Virus record (IMG/VR): IMGVR_UViG_3300037277_000025
Location: 1-38,050 of that record
Direction: 5' to 3' (one strand)
Origin: a virus
Length of the DNA stretch: 38,050 nt
Shown here: piece after piece, positions 6,273-14,207 of the stretch
How the letters are laid out: the number at the start of each line of letters is the position of its first letter
Position numbering within the stretch: the first letter of the stretch is position 1
Position numbers and translations under genes: made by a program
The notes under the pieces: generated by a model
Seen by the model: the letters and a program-made list of their open reading frames with translations, nothing else
Databases searched by the model: none
What the model was told of the DNA's origin: nothing

Positions 6273-6998
6273 ATGTCAGACAACTGGGATGACGAGATAA
6301 TACCAGAGCCAATAATAGCTCCTTTAAGCTATAACACGTCACTTCTTTCTACAATCATAGATGAGCACATAACATCCCACCCCGACAACGAGCTGCGCCA
6401 ATACATAGGTGCAAGCTCCATAGGAAGCCCGTGTGAGCGTAAACTATGGTATGGCTATACTGGCGCATTAGGTACAAATAACGAGCCGCTATTGCAGCGT
6501 ACGTTCGATATAGGAAAGTCATTAGAGGGCTTAGTATTAGATTATCTAGAAGCGGCAGGATGTTATTTAGTACGAAAAGAATCTCTATTGTTTTTGCAGC
6601 ATCCTACTATTGTTGAATTCCAGGGTCATGCGGATGCTGTGTGGGTTATTAATGGTGAGCCACCACGTCAAGCTATTATTGAAGTTAAAACAGCTCGTAA
6701 TAGCTCGTTTAACGTCTTTGTTAGGGATGGTTTAGCAAAATGGTATCCTGTTTATTATGCTCAAGTGCAGGCTTATATGGGGATGTCTGGGATTCATGAG
6801 GCTTATGTTATAGCTATTAATAAGGACACTTCGGCTTTACATGATGAGCATGTGAGGTTTGATGCTATGGCTTATGACATGCTTTGCATTAAGGCTTCGC
6901 GTATAATAGAAGCAACAGAGCCACCCCCTAAGATAAACCAGAATAGTTCATTTTTTATGTGTCGTGTATGTCAATACAAGAAGGTATGCCATGGTTAA
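6273..6998 (+). CDS. Cas4/RecB-like PD-(D/E)XK exonuclease with iron-sulfur cysteines
   Basis: 241 residues. Nuclease core: HADAVW with D121, then IIEVKT with E137 and K139, then YYAQVQAYM (Q164 to Y168), the order of RecB/Cas4 nucleases. Four cysteines, C54 and the C-terminal trio C230, C233 and C239, have the one-plus-three spacing that holds a 4Fe-4S cluster in Cas4 and AddB. It presumably resects DNA ends for the Sak4-like/SSB pair. No Cas1, Cas2 or CRISPR array is near, so a phage recombination role is far more likely than spacer acquisition. AAGGA precedes the ATG by eight bases. Confidence 0.87.
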   Translation: MSDNWDDEIIPEPIIAPLSYNTSLLSTIIDEHITSHPDNELRQYIGASSIGSPCERKLWYGYTGALGTNNEPLLQRTFDIGKSLEGLVLDYLEAAGCYLVRKESLLFLQHPTIVEFQGHADAVWVINGEPPRQAIIEVKTARNSSFNVFVRDGLAKWYPVYYAQVQAYMGMSGIHEAYVIAINKDTSALHDEHVRFDAMAYDMLCIKASRIIEATEPPPKINQNSSFFMCRVCQYKKVCHG

Positions 6999-7221
6999 CA
7001 CTGATAAAACATATTGTGCGTCACCTAATTGCAAAAATGCTTGTGGTAGACAGATGTCACCCGAGGATAAGAAAGCGTTAATTGACCTTGAGTTGTCGGA
7101 CTTTGGTATTCCTGTGCGTTATGGTTTCTTTTGTGAAGATGAGCCAAATTGCAAACATGAGTGGGAAAAGAGTTCTTTTTTATATAATGTATGTAAGTTG
7201 TGTGGTGCTTTACAAAGGTGA
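6991..7221 (+). CDS. Small cysteine-rich protein
   Basis: 76 residues from the ATG at 6991, which overlaps the nuclease stop by eight bases. Cysteines come as C8, C13 and C17, then a C-terminal ribbon with C-x-H and CKLCG. This suggests one or two zinc sites. It is coupled to the nuclease and may assist it or bind nucleic acid; no family recognised. Confidence 0.65.
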   Translation: MVNTDKTYCASPNCKNACGRQMSPEDKKALIDLELSDFGIPVRYGFFCEDEPNCKHEWEKSSFLYNVCKLCGALQR

Positions 7222-7230
7222 GGTGATTTT

Positions 7231-7461
7231 ATGTGGTCATTTAAAAATTGGGAGCAGTTTGCTGATGAGCTTTATGAAAATAAGTATGACGCCATGGAAA
7301 ATGCCGTTGATTTACTAGAAGAAAACGATTTATTTATGAATGGTTATCGCAAGGGTTGTATTGATACTTACAATGAGATTCTAGAAGAGGTTAGACGTAA
7401 AATAAAATACGGCATGTTACAACCCGTAGAAGTCCTTGATAATTGTGATGGCGACGTCTAG
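7231..7461 (+). CDS. Small acidic helical protein
   Basis: 76 residues beginning MWSFKNWEQF, with AGGTGA nine bases before ATG. It is acidic and helical. It is last in the rightward recombination operon, and its 3' end overlaps by 45 bases the 3' end of the converging VRR-NUC gene. Its layout (short repeats of YNE/EE, a GYRKG segment) is like that of the small early proteins at 32242-32602. Function unknown. Confidence 0.6.
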   Translation: MWSFKNWEQFADELYENKYDAMENAVDLLEENDLFMNGYRKGCIDTYNEILEEVRRKIKYGMLQPVEVLDNCDGDV

Positions 7462-7749
7462 ATCGTAACATACCTCTCCTAGGTAGCCTTCACTATTGAC
7501 CATGGACATGAATAGTATCTGCTCTCTGGTAGGCTTGTTAGGTTTTATTTTTAGCTCAAGCCATAATCCTTTATACTTGTCATTGCCTCTTAGGAAAAAA
7601 CAATCAGCAACACCTGCTAGCATTCCCATGCGTTTTAGTCTGAATCCAGTTATTTTGCTTCTATAGCCCTCGTTTGGGGTGTGAATCATCGGCAGGTAAT
7701 GCAAATCAGCAAAGTCTTTAATGGTGCATTGGAATTGGTATTCAGTCAT
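7417..7749 (-). CDS. VRR-NUC domain nuclease
   Basis: 110 residues. The VRR-NUC motif order is visible: HTPNEG at 23-28, MGMLAGVADCF with D49, then LELKIK (E65, K67) and a glutamine at 77 (TREQ). Stand-alone VRR-NUC proteins of phages are structure-specific nucleases, probably resolving branched DNA before packaging. It is the last gene of the late transcript, nine bases after the endolysin. The ATG at 7749 has no clear ribosome binding site, so a TTG at 7761, four codons earlier, is possible. Confidence 0.85.
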   Translation of the reverse strand: MTEYQFQCTIKDFADLHYLPMIHTPNEGYRSKITGFRLKRMGMLAGVADCFFLRGNDKYKGLWLELKIKPNKPTREQILFMSMVNSEGYLGEVCYDLDVAITIIKDFYGL

Positions 7750-7757
7750 TTTAAATT

Positions 7758-8270
7758 TCAAGATTTTGCTCTATTTAACCAACCCGCTAGATTGGGTTCA
7801 AGTTTTGGATTTCTAATCACCAAGTCATAATAATAATGTTTTTGGTACTCTCTGAAAGTCATCAAAAAGAAATTAGCATCAACAATATGATTCAATGCTT
7901 CTAGCGTACGGTTGCCAATAATGCCATCCATAAGCATAGGTTCATACACATGCATTAATACACGCTGTGCAATCTTTATTGCAGGGAGTGCCCCTATATT
8001 TACTGCTGTATCGAATATTTTAGTCGAAAAATCACAGTTGGTTATTGCTGAAAACCTATGGGGGTCCCAGAAGTATTCTCGATACAATAGTTTAGCTTCG
8101 TCTTTTGTTAGTTCTTTGACATCGAAATCTAAATTATTAGCTTTTATGAATTTAGTTGATATGCCAAATTTGGTTGGGCCACCAGGGTCTGAAGGACTAT
8201 CCGAGTAACCGCCTTCATGAGCAAACACAACTACCATTGCTTTATCGAAATTATCTTCTAAAGTAAACAC
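7758..8270 (-). CDS. GH108 endolysin (muramidase)
   Basis: 170 residues. The N-terminus has the GH108 signature HEGGY (E19 catalytic) followed by DPGGPTKFGIS; the C-terminal half fits the PG_binding_3 domain usual in this family. It cleaves glycan strands of peptidoglycan at lysis. No signal peptide or membrane anchor is visible, so it needs a holin, and none is adjacent. The start codon is GTG at 8268-8270, with AAGGA seven bases upstream. That ribosome binding site lies in a strong CsrA-like sequence within the loop of a small hairpin, pointing to translational timing of lysis. Confidence 0.9.
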   Translation of the reverse strand: MFTLEDNFDKAMVVVFAHEGGYSDSPSDPGGPTKFGISTKFIKANNLDFDVKELTKDEAKLLYREYFWDPHRFSAITNCDFSTKIFDTAVNIGALPAIKIAQRVLMHVYEPMLMDGIIGNRTLEALNHIVDANFFLMTFREYQKHYYYDLVIRNPKLEPNLAGWLNRAKS

Positions 8271-8273
8271 GTC

Positions 8274-8290
8274 ACATCCTTAGTATTGTG
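8274..8290 (-). promoter_or_regulatory. CsrA-like site covering the endolysin ribosome binding site
   Basis: On the minus strand positions 8286-8274 read ATACTAAGGATGT. This is the CsrA consensus RUACARGGAUGU with every base present and one extra T. Flanking CACA (8290-8287) and TGTG (8276-8273) pair, placing GGA in the loop, as CsrA prefers. The GTG start follows seven bases after AAGGA. Confidence 0.6.
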
Positions 8291-8296
8291 TTAAGG

Positions 8297-8384
8297 TGTG
8301 GGAAGGAACGGAGCATGTATTACAACGGAGATTGTTAAAATTGCTAAACTTCCCACGCTTTGATAATAGCATGGGAGTTATCAA
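8297..8384. other. Inverted repeats upstream of the endolysin
   Basis: GTGTGGGAAG (from 8297) pairs with CTTCCCACGC (8349-8358) at nine of ten positions. Next to it TTGATAA (8360-8366) and TTATCAA (8378-8384) form perfect seven-base arms. The second pair shares TGATAA/TTATCA arms with the early operators but is six bases wider. These may be a terminator or attenuator between the 56-residue gene and the endolysin. Confidence 0.35.
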
Positions 8385-8407
8385 TATTAAACCTTGATTT
8401 AAAAGGT

Positions 8408-8578
8408 TTATTGCGGTGTTTCTGTATTGGCTTGGTCAAGTGCTGCTTTAGCAGCTGCTGCCATCTCATATATTTTTTTAGCTTCTTCGAAGGCGCCTAC
8501 TAGGGCGTTATGCTTTTGCACTGACTCTTCTAAAGCCTTGGTTAATTCCATAACTCTTTGCTGTATTTGTTCTAACAT
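8408..8578 (-). CDS. Small coiled-coil protein
   Basis: 56 residues (begins MLEQIQQRVM, ends NTETPQ), nearly all helix with heptad spacing and an alanine-rich stretch near 40-48. TATGGA stands upstream of the ATG. No membrane segment, so not a holin by itself. It lies between the tail genes and the endolysin, behind a terminator-like hairpin. Function unknown; a virion or lysis accessory role is possible. Confidence 0.6.
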   Translation of the reverse strand: MLEQIQQRVMELTKALEESVQKHNALVGAFEEAKKIYEMAAAAKAALDQANTETPQ

Positions 8579-8596
8579 GTTTATTATTCCATATAG

Positions 8597-8657
8597 TTAA
8601 AAGGTAACCCCCACGGTTTAAGCTTAACTTCTTTAGGGCTAGAGGCTTGGGGGGTTA
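8597..8657 (-). terminator. Terminator after the tail fibre gene
   Basis: TAACCCCC (8605-8612) pairs with GGGGGTTA (8650-8657), with a loop of about 37 bases that can fold further. On the minus strand the hairpin is followed by CC and TTTT. It would reduce transcription from the tail genes into the lysis genes. Confidence 0.5.
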
Positions 8658-8670
8658 ATTAGATTATAGC

Positions 8671-9768
8671 TTAACCATAACTTCCTGCCGATAGTTGGGC
8701 TGAAATTTTAATACCGCCTTCAACGACTAGCACTAAGTAACTTGTTTGTTTGCCAGTATCTAATAAGCTTAAAACACAACCACCTGTAGCGCTAGACATC
8801 GCAGATATTTGAGTTGTAACTGCTGTGCCGTTCGCTAAAGACAAGCCACCTGAAGCTACTGAGTAACCGGTTGATGCAGCTGTTTGTAATGTTAAACCAT
8901 TTGAAGCTGAAGACGAATACACTTTAAAAGGTATAACTCTAGCAATATTCACTCCTGCTCCATCTTTAAGTTGAATAGTAATAGTAGAAGTATTTGCAGC
9001 TCCAGCAGCGGCTGTAATAGTACATGAACCAGGATCAACAAAAGGAACAGGAGTAGCACCTGTGCTTAATTTAGTAATTGTTGCTGTAGCACCAGTACCG
9101 GTATCTAGCAAGAATTTAGCGGTTGCGGCTCCTGCATCAGGGATACTTATAACCTGAGATTGACCTACAGAAGTTACGTTACTAATTGTGGTATTGAAGT
9201 TTGCACCAGCATTAGCAGCTGCTACAATCAATGAGCCATTAGCAGCCGTTCCTGGGAATGATACTAATGTTCCAGCAGTTCCTGATAAACCTGCTTGTAC
9301 AGAACCAGAATTAATTGCAGTTCCGGCAGTGTCATCAATAGTACCAGCAGTATCAACGAACTTAGCAATATGGTTTGCAACTACTGCTGAACCTGCCATT
9401 ACAACCGAAGTTTTAGAAGCATCAGAAGGTAAGTAACCAAGGTCTTTAAGAGCGCCTAATGTGCCATCAAATACAGTGAAATCACCACTTGTTACTGGCA
9501 ATGTTACTTCACCATTACCACCTGGTAACTGGATGAAAGTCGTGAAATCATCACCATCAAATCTAAAAAACTCAGAACCATCAGATGCGTTCATGGCAAC
9601 CATGTCACCGACAACCCATTCAAAGACACCACTATTAACTGTTGCTATATTAGCGGCTTGTGCTGTTAGGTAAGCAGCTCCAGCTACTGTTGCTAGTGTA
9701 TCTGTAGAGGTAACTCTTACTATAGCTGGGTTCGTTCCCCAGTCTCTTACTATACTTGTTATAGCCAT
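8671..9768 (-). CDS. Tail fibre-like protein
   Basis: 365 residues, alanine-, threonine- and glycine-rich with short beta-strand repeats, as in phage fibres and adhesins. The N-terminus (MAITSIVRDWG, then TATVA-like strands and WVVGDMVAM) looks like a folded attachment or chaperone-like domain; the C-terminal part about 240-365 is a beta-domain with paired cysteines. It is a separate late gene after the other fibres. Its target cannot be inferred. Confidence 0.7.
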   Translation of the reverse strand: MAITSIVRDWGTNPAIVRVTSTDTLATVAGAAYLTAQAANIATVNSGVFEWVVGDMVAMNASDGSEFFRFDGDDFTTFIQLPGGNGEVTLPVTSGDFTVFDGTLGALKDLGYLPSDASKTSVVMAGSAVVANHIAKFVDTAGTIDDTAGTAINSGSVQAGLSGTAGTLVSFPGTAANGSLIVAAANAGANFNTTISNVTSVGQSQVISIPDAGAATAKFLLDTGTGATATITKLSTGATPVPFVDPGSCTITAAAGAANTSTITIQLKDGAGVNIARVIPFKVYSSSASNGLTLQTAASTGYSVASGGLSLANGTAVTTQISAMSSATGGCVLSLLDTGKQTSYLVLVVEGGIKISAQLSAGSYG

Positions 9769-9771
9769 TAT

Positions 9772-9978
9772 CTATTCCCCTCGTTGCGTGTAGTCGGACT
9801 TATTTATAATCATCTTATCTGCGTGTTTAACACCCTTTACGCCGTCGACGATTAATTCTTTGTAATTATTATAGGAACTTGGATTTTTATACAATGGTAC
9901 ATCGGTTTTTTCATTAAGATTTATAGTTTCTTTTACTGGTTTAACGCGTGTAAGTCTTGGGTCTGCTGATTGTGTCAT
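9772..9978 (-). CDS. Small hydrophilic protein
   Basis: 68 residues from the ATG at 9976-9978 (MTQSADPRLTRV), chosen because AGGGG lies eight bases upstream, inside the stop region of the previous gene. Lysine- and asparagine-rich with no membrane segment. It sits in a run of four small basic proteins between fibre genes. No family recognised. Confidence 0.6.
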   Translation of the reverse strand: MTQSADPRLTRVKPVKETINLNEKTDVPLYKNPSSYNNYKELIVDGVKGVKHADKMIINKSDYTQRGE

Positions 9979-9979
9979 C

Positions 9980-10132
9980 TTATTTCCCCTTGGGTTTTTT
10001 AGACTTTTTTTGCTTAGCTTCTGAATAAGCGATTGCCACACTTTGATTGCGGGGCTTTCCAGCCTTAATTTCAGTAGCTATATTTTCACCAAATTTCTTA
10101 GAGCCTGGTTTAGCCCCTTTATTTAAAGGCAT
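9980..10132 (-). CDS. Small basic protein, DUF6496-like
   Basis: 50 residues, beginning MPLNKGAKPG, with the stretch AGKPRNQSVAIAYSEA near 28-43 that is typical of small phage basic proteins of the DUF6496 kind, and a lysine-rich tail ending KKPKGK. Such proteins are common among phage structural genes and may bind packaged DNA. The next gene starts two bases before its stop, so translation is probably coupled. Confidence 0.65.
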   Translation of the reverse strand: MPLNKGAKPGSKKFGENIATEIKAGKPRNQSVAIAYSEAKQKKSKKPKGK

Positions 10133-10140
10133 ATCATCAC

Positions 10141-10266
10141 CTATTTCATACAATCTTTTTTAACAGTCTTCTTTAAAAGCTTCATATCTTGTTTTTTATC
10201 AGCGCTTTTAGATTCTGCCATTTTTGGTTTCTTTACTTCTTTCTTTTGCTTCATTTCTTTAGCCAT
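10141..10266 (-). CDS. Very lysine-rich small protein
   Basis: 41 residues, about two fifths lysine (begins MAKEMKQKKE, ends KKDCMK), preceded by GGGGATAAAAA before ATG. It looks like a nucleic-acid-binding peptide. It lies eight bases before the DUF6496-like gene. The composition and tight packing favour a real gene, but it is short. Confidence 0.5.
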   Translation of the reverse strand: MAKEMKQKKEVKKPKMAESKSADKKQDMKLLKKTVKKDCMK

Positions 10267-10269
10267 TTT

Positions 10270-10455
10270 TTATCCCCGGTGGAATGATTTGAGTGTCTTA
10301 GCTAGATTAGCCTCTTTTCTTATTGTTGGCGACTTGCTTTTTTCAGCTTTTGCTAACTTCTTTGCTGGGATTTTTTTATCTTCGGCAACATTAAGCTCGC
10401 GATGCAATTTCCCTTTGTTTTTTCCAACTGCTCCTGCTATCCATTTCTCACTCAT
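10270..10455 (-). CDS. Small basic protein
   Basis: 61 residues from the ATG at 10453-10455 (MSEKWIAGAV), with AGGGG six bases upstream. The middle is rich in lysine and alanine (DKKIPAKKLAKAEK) and the end reads SFHRG. The WI.GA..KNKG start followed by a basic tail is frequent in small proteins near phage structural genes. Function unknown; DNA binding in the capsid is a guess. Confidence 0.6.
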   Translation of the reverse strand: MSEKWIAGAVGKNKGKLHRELNVAEDKKIPAKKLAKAEKSKSPTIRKEANLAKTLKSFHRG

Positions 10456-10478
10456 TTTAAACCCCTGATAAGACAATA

Positions 10479-11549
10479 TTAAAATACTTGATAACTAATA
10501 AGAATTGTACCATTCAAAGCTGTAGCAACTGTATTGTTATAAATAGTAAGTGTTGCTGTACCACTACCTGGAGCACATTTAAATGTGATATTTTGCACAG
10601 TATTTGTACCTCCTACTATACATAAAGATACGCCTGATGTAGCAGTCATTTTTGTATTCGTCCAGGTTATTGCATAGTTGCCCGCGCCAGCTGTAGATAA
10701 TGACGATGTAGTAATAACGCCAGCATTACCTGAGGCTGTTACAGCGTTAGCTGCCTCCGTACCGTTAACTTTAGTAACTACAACAGAGGTAGCTGTAGCC
10801 ACCCCTAATGTGGGTGTCGTGAGGGACATATTGGTTGCAGCAATACCGCTTGGTAATGTTGTGCTAAGAGACGGAACCCCTCCAGCAGAAGTCACAAGAA
10901 CAGAACTATTTGCAGTTGCAAGAGCAGCCATAACGTTGGCACTAGATGCATATAAAAGCGTATTGACTGCATTGGTTGCAGGGTAGGTTGAAGTAGTCCA
11001 TGCAGGAGTAGTACTAGCTCCTGATGTAAGCAATTGACCTGCTGTAGCAGTACCTGCAAGAATGGCCATTGCACTAGCTGTACTATAGACGATACCACCG
11101 TTAGAGGCCGTGAGGTTTGCATTGGTACCACCAAGCGCTAAAGCCTGACCTGCAATTGTCATGGTAGAGTCTGGAAAAGTATAATTAGGAGATGTAGCAG
11201 CATTTGTAAAAACAAAACTTGCAGTATGTTGATTTGATGTGCCGCTTATTAAAACTAAAGGAGTTGTTAAATTTGCAGTATACAAATAAACCGCGCCTGT
11301 TCCTTTAGATGCTAAATAGGCATTAATATTTGAATCACTTCCAATAGACCTTATAATTGGCGCATTACCAGCTGTGCCCCCGTACATTTGCCAGTTATTT
11401 GCTACAGTTCCATTAGCTAAAAATTGTAAAACGTTATAAGTTCCATCTGTTATAACTGGTGTTGCAATTGTGGGTGATGTAGCTCCAACAAACGCACCAG
11501 TCCCAGTAGATCCAGTCAAAGCATTACCAACTTGATTAATAACAGTCAT
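10479..11549 (-). CDS. Tail fibre / adhesin protein, short paralog
   Basis: 356 residues, low in charge and rich in T, A, S and G, in short beta repeats typical of trimeric fibres. Residues about 28-130 carry a module (ITDGTYNVLQF, MYGGTAGNAPIIRSIGSD, SGTSNQHTASFVF) also found in the next gene upstream, 11559-13829. The last 100 residues are a different beta domain ending in LISYQVF. The leader AAGGATAAATCATG is identical to that of the gene at 14207. It may be a second receptor-binding protein or a decoration of the first. Confidence 0.7.
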   Translation of the reverse strand: MTVINQVGNALTGSTGTGAFVGATSPTIATPVITDGTYNVLQFLANGTVANNWQMYGGTAGNAPIIRSIGSDSNINAYLASKGTGAVYLYTANLTTPLVLISGTSNQHTASFVFTNAATSPNYTFPDSTMTIAGQALALGGTNANLTASNGGIVYSTASAMAILAGTATAGQLLTSGASTTPAWTTSTYPATNAVNTLLYASSANVMAALATANSSVLVTSAGGVPSLSTTLPSGIAATNMSLTTPTLGVATATSVVVTKVNGTEAANAVTASGNAGVITTSSLSTAGAGNYAITWTNTKMTATSGVSLCIVGGTNTVQNITFKCAPGSGTATLTIYNNTVATALNGTILISYQVF

Positions 11550-11558
11550 GATTTATCC

Positions 11559-13829
11559 TTAAGAAGTCGTTAAAGTAGTGCTGACAGTATTAGTCATTAT
11601 CCAAGATGTATTAGCTACGTCACACTCTAAATAAATACATTGTCCAGCAATAGCAGCGCTTGTTACAGTACCACTTGCCGAAGTAGTCGCATTGTTGACT
11701 CTAATTGTATCGCCTGATGCAGTAGCTACTATCCATCCTCCAGTATTAGCAGTAGCTCCAATTAAAGCCACTACATCACCTACAGCGTATACAGCTGGTA
11801 ATGTCAAAGTAGTTTGACCTGAGTTTAAGGCGAAGTATTTGGTATTTACTGCTGCGGTTTGTGTCGTTCCTGAAATGGTTGCTATAGCTAAACCACCACC
11901 TGTAGCTGCAATTGTTATTGAGCCTGCAGCATTGGTTATTGATACGCCTGCGCCAGCTGTTAATGTGGCTGCTGTTGGTAGATTGCCTGTATTGCCTATA
12001 GGTATTTGACCGTTAGTTAAAGCTGCGGCTGTAGCTGTTACTGTTTGATTTCCATCTGTATACGTAATTGTTTGCGTTGTAGCAGCATTTGCAAATCCAA
12101 GATTAGCTGTATGTTGAGAACCTGTTCCACTAACAATAATGATAGGTGTAGCGCTTGTGGAAATTATTCCAATTTGACCAGCACCTTTTGCTGCCAGATT
12201 CAAACCAATGTCTGTACTTGCTCCAGTTGACGCAAATTTAGTGGTTCCACCAGCGGCTGCATTATAAACAGCAATATAATTAACAGCTGAACCAATAGCT
12301 ACAGGTGACAACAAAACATTACCTGAACTATCTAAAATTCCTCCACCATTTAATTGCAATGTATTTACTTGGAATGATGATGTAGTAGCTAAACTTTGTG
12401 GAGTTGTTAAAGTAACAGCACCAGTTTGGGCGCTTCCAGATGTACCATTTACCAATACTTGATTGGCTGTCCCTGTGATGCTGGCAACAGTACCTCCAGT
12501 AGTAGCTAAAGTACCTGATGTTGGAAACGTTACCCCCGTTACCCCTGTCATCGTAAAGGTAGAAGCAAAAGCTCCACTTGTGGTTAACGAACCACCGAGT
12601 GTAATGGTAGAAGCTCCGTTATTAACTCCTGTACCACCATATGTTGAGCCAATTACAGTTCCTTGCCAAACCCCTGTGCCAATAGTTCCAAGTGTAGTTA
12701 TCGAACTCTGACCTACATAAGATGCTGATATGTCAATAACTGGAGTAGTACCACCTGTTGATGTGATTCTATTTGCTGTACCTGTAACACTAGCAACAGT
12801 TCCAGCAGTAGTTGCTAATGTTCCAGAAGTTGGGAATATAACGGATGTAATCCCCGTCATTGTAAACGTTGAAGCAAATGCCCCGCTCGTTGTTAATGAT
12901 CCGCCTAATGTGATAGTGCTGGCGCCATTGTTTACACCAGTACCACCACGCGTTCCAGATAATGTACCTGTCCACCCTAGCGTCATAGATACAGCTTGCA
13001 ATAATGCTGTAGCTGGTGTGCCGGCTAATGTCAGAGTTACGTTAGTATCATTTACTCGAGTTAATGCTTGTGGGTTAACCGTTGGAATATCAGTTAAATA
13101 GGCTAATGTTCCATTCGTGTCTTGGAAAGTATAATTAACAGATGTAGCAGTATTTGCAAAAATAAATGATGCGGTATGCTGATTACTTGTGCCACTTTTG
13201 ATACCAAACGGAGTTGTTGGTGCTGCTGTATAAATAATGACAGGGGAATTTCCAACAGGTGCAATTGTAATTCCTATATTTGGATCACTACCTAATGCAC
13301 TAATTATAGGCGCATTACCAGCTGTTCCTCCGTACATGCGAAAACCATTAGCCACCACTCCATTAGGAACGGTTGTTAATACCTGATAGGTTCCATCTGT
13401 AATGGATGGTGTAGGAATAGTTAAATTAGCAGGTAATGTAGTAGACAACGAAGGAACCATCAAGCTATCAGTAACTAAAACAGAACTAGCAGCAGAGTTA
13501 ATAGGAGATAGGGTAGTTCCATTAAAAGGATAATAAGCTAAATCATAAGTAGTACCTGGGTTTACAGTACCTGTACCACTTCCGGATAACTCAACCCAAA
13601 TAGCAGGAACAGGATCGTAATACTCATACACCTGTAATGTAGTATTTAATCGCAACCTATAATAGTTATCAGCTGCCGGAACTGGCCTATCACCAGTACT
13701 TCCAGGAGGTAAGAACACCCATGGATTATTCCAAAATATATTATCGCCACCACCAAAACCAACGGTAACGTCATCATTGGCTAGGTCTCCGCCATCAGTG
13801 AATTCTGAGAATTTTATTGTCGAAACCAT
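11559..13829 (-). CDS. Long tail fibre / adhesin protein
   Basis: 756 residues from the ATG at 13827-13829 with AAAGGA upstream; a TTG two codons earlier is less likely. The N-terminus (about 1-80) is a folded domain with GDNIFWNNPWVF and repeated aromatic residues, probably for virion attachment. Then comes a fibre: the module shared with the 10479 gene near residue 150, two near-identical units with GGTGVNNGAS and FPTSGTLATT, a third partial copy of the shared module, and a C-terminal beta knob (about 650-756) resembling the C-terminus of the candidate tail needle at 20903-21352. Confidence 0.75.
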   Translation of the reverse strand: MVSTIKFSEFTDGGDLANDDVTVGFGGGDNIFWNNPWVFLPPGSTGDRPVPAADNYYRLRLNTTLQVYEYYDPVPAIWVELSGSGTGTVNPGTTYDLAYYPFNGTTLSPINSAASSVLVTDSLMVPSLSTTLPANLTIPTPSITDGTYQVLTTVPNGVVANGFRMYGGTAGNAPIISALGSDPNIGITIAPVGNSPVIIYTAAPTTPFGIKSGTSNQHTASFIFANTATSVNYTFQDTNGTLAYLTDIPTVNPQALTRVNDTNVTLTLAGTPATALLQAVSMTLGWTGTLSGTRGGTGVNNGASTITLGGSLTTSGAFASTFTMTGITSVIFPTSGTLATTAGTVASVTGTANRITSTGGTTPVIDISASYVGQSSITTLGTIGTGVWQGTVIGSTYGGTGVNNGASTITLGGSLTTSGAFASTFTMTGVTGVTFPTSGTLATTGGTVASITGTANQVLVNGTSGSAQTGAVTLTTPQSLATTSSFQVNTLQLNGGGILDSSGNVLLSPVAIGSAVNYIAVYNAAAGGTTKFASTGASTDIGLNLAAKGAGQIGIISTSATPIIIVSGTGSQHTANLGFANAATTQTITYTDGNQTVTATAAALTNGQIPIGNTGNLPTAATLTAGAGVSITNAAGSITIAATGGGLAIATISGTTQTAAVNTKYFALNSGQTTLTLPAVYAVGDVVALIGATANTGGWIVATASGDTIRVNNATTSASGTVTSAAIAGQCIYLECDVANTSWIMTNTVSTTLTTS
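12465..12949 (-). repeat. Two direct repeats inside the long fibre gene
   Basis: Bases 12774-12949 and 12465-12639 encode nearly the same 58 residues (for example NNGASTITLGGSLTTSG in both), about 310 bases apart. The DNA differs at many third codon positions, so this is an old duplication kept at protein level. Confidence 0.75.
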
Positions 13830-13865
13830 AACCAAGTCCTTTAAAAGGTGCGCACTTTGTATATT

Positions 13866-14207
13866 TTAGTTAGCAATACTACGTATAGAAATCCCAACAT
13901 AAGCAGTAGCATCCGGGCTAATTAAACTTAAAACATCACCGCCAATTGCAAAACGCTGGCTGTCTGGTGGGATAAACTCAATGCCTTGTGTGGAGTCATT
14001 TGTATTAGCTGCTGGTGTTGTAGCTACAACATTATAACCCACAAAAAGGTTGGCATTGGAGCTTAAGCCAAAGGTTAATACGAACTTTTGACTGGATGTT
14101 CCTGGCACTGTGAATGACTGTGCAACTCCTACTGTCATGCTGAATCTTACTGTTGTATCGCTGAATGGTAGTGTGCCATCAAACGACGAACCATATCTTA
14201 TTGCCAT
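13866..14207 (-). CDS. Small beta-rich tail protein
   Basis: 113 residues, beginning MAIRYGSSFDG, mainly beta-strand, with few charged residues. The leader AAGGATAAATCATG is strong. It lies between two fibre genes and is likely a tail accessory or fibre-tip protein. No family recognised. Confidence 0.65.
   Translation of the reverse strand: MAIRYGSSFDGTLPFSDTTVRFSMTVGVAQSFTVPGTSSQKFVLTFGLSSNANLFVGYNVVATTPAANTNDSTQGIEFIPPDSQRFAIGGDVLSLISPDATAYVGISIRSIAN

Noticed and set aside
6273-6998. Cas4 as part of a CRISPR system
   Set aside because: No Cas1, Cas2, effector or array nearby; the context is a phage recombination operon.
8360-8384. TTGATAA/TTATCAA inverted repeat as a third operator copy
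   Set aside because: The arms match the operators but the spacing is 11 bases instead of 5 and the centre differs, so it is listed only as an inverted repeat.
12465-12949. Possible CRISPR-like repeats
   Set aside because: Only two long units, in frame within a fibre gene and differing at third codon positions; no short regular spacers.
12463-13101. Long valine- and proline-rich plus-strand frames opposite the fibre gene
   Set aside because: Antisense shadows of repetitive, alanine- and threonine-rich coding sequence.
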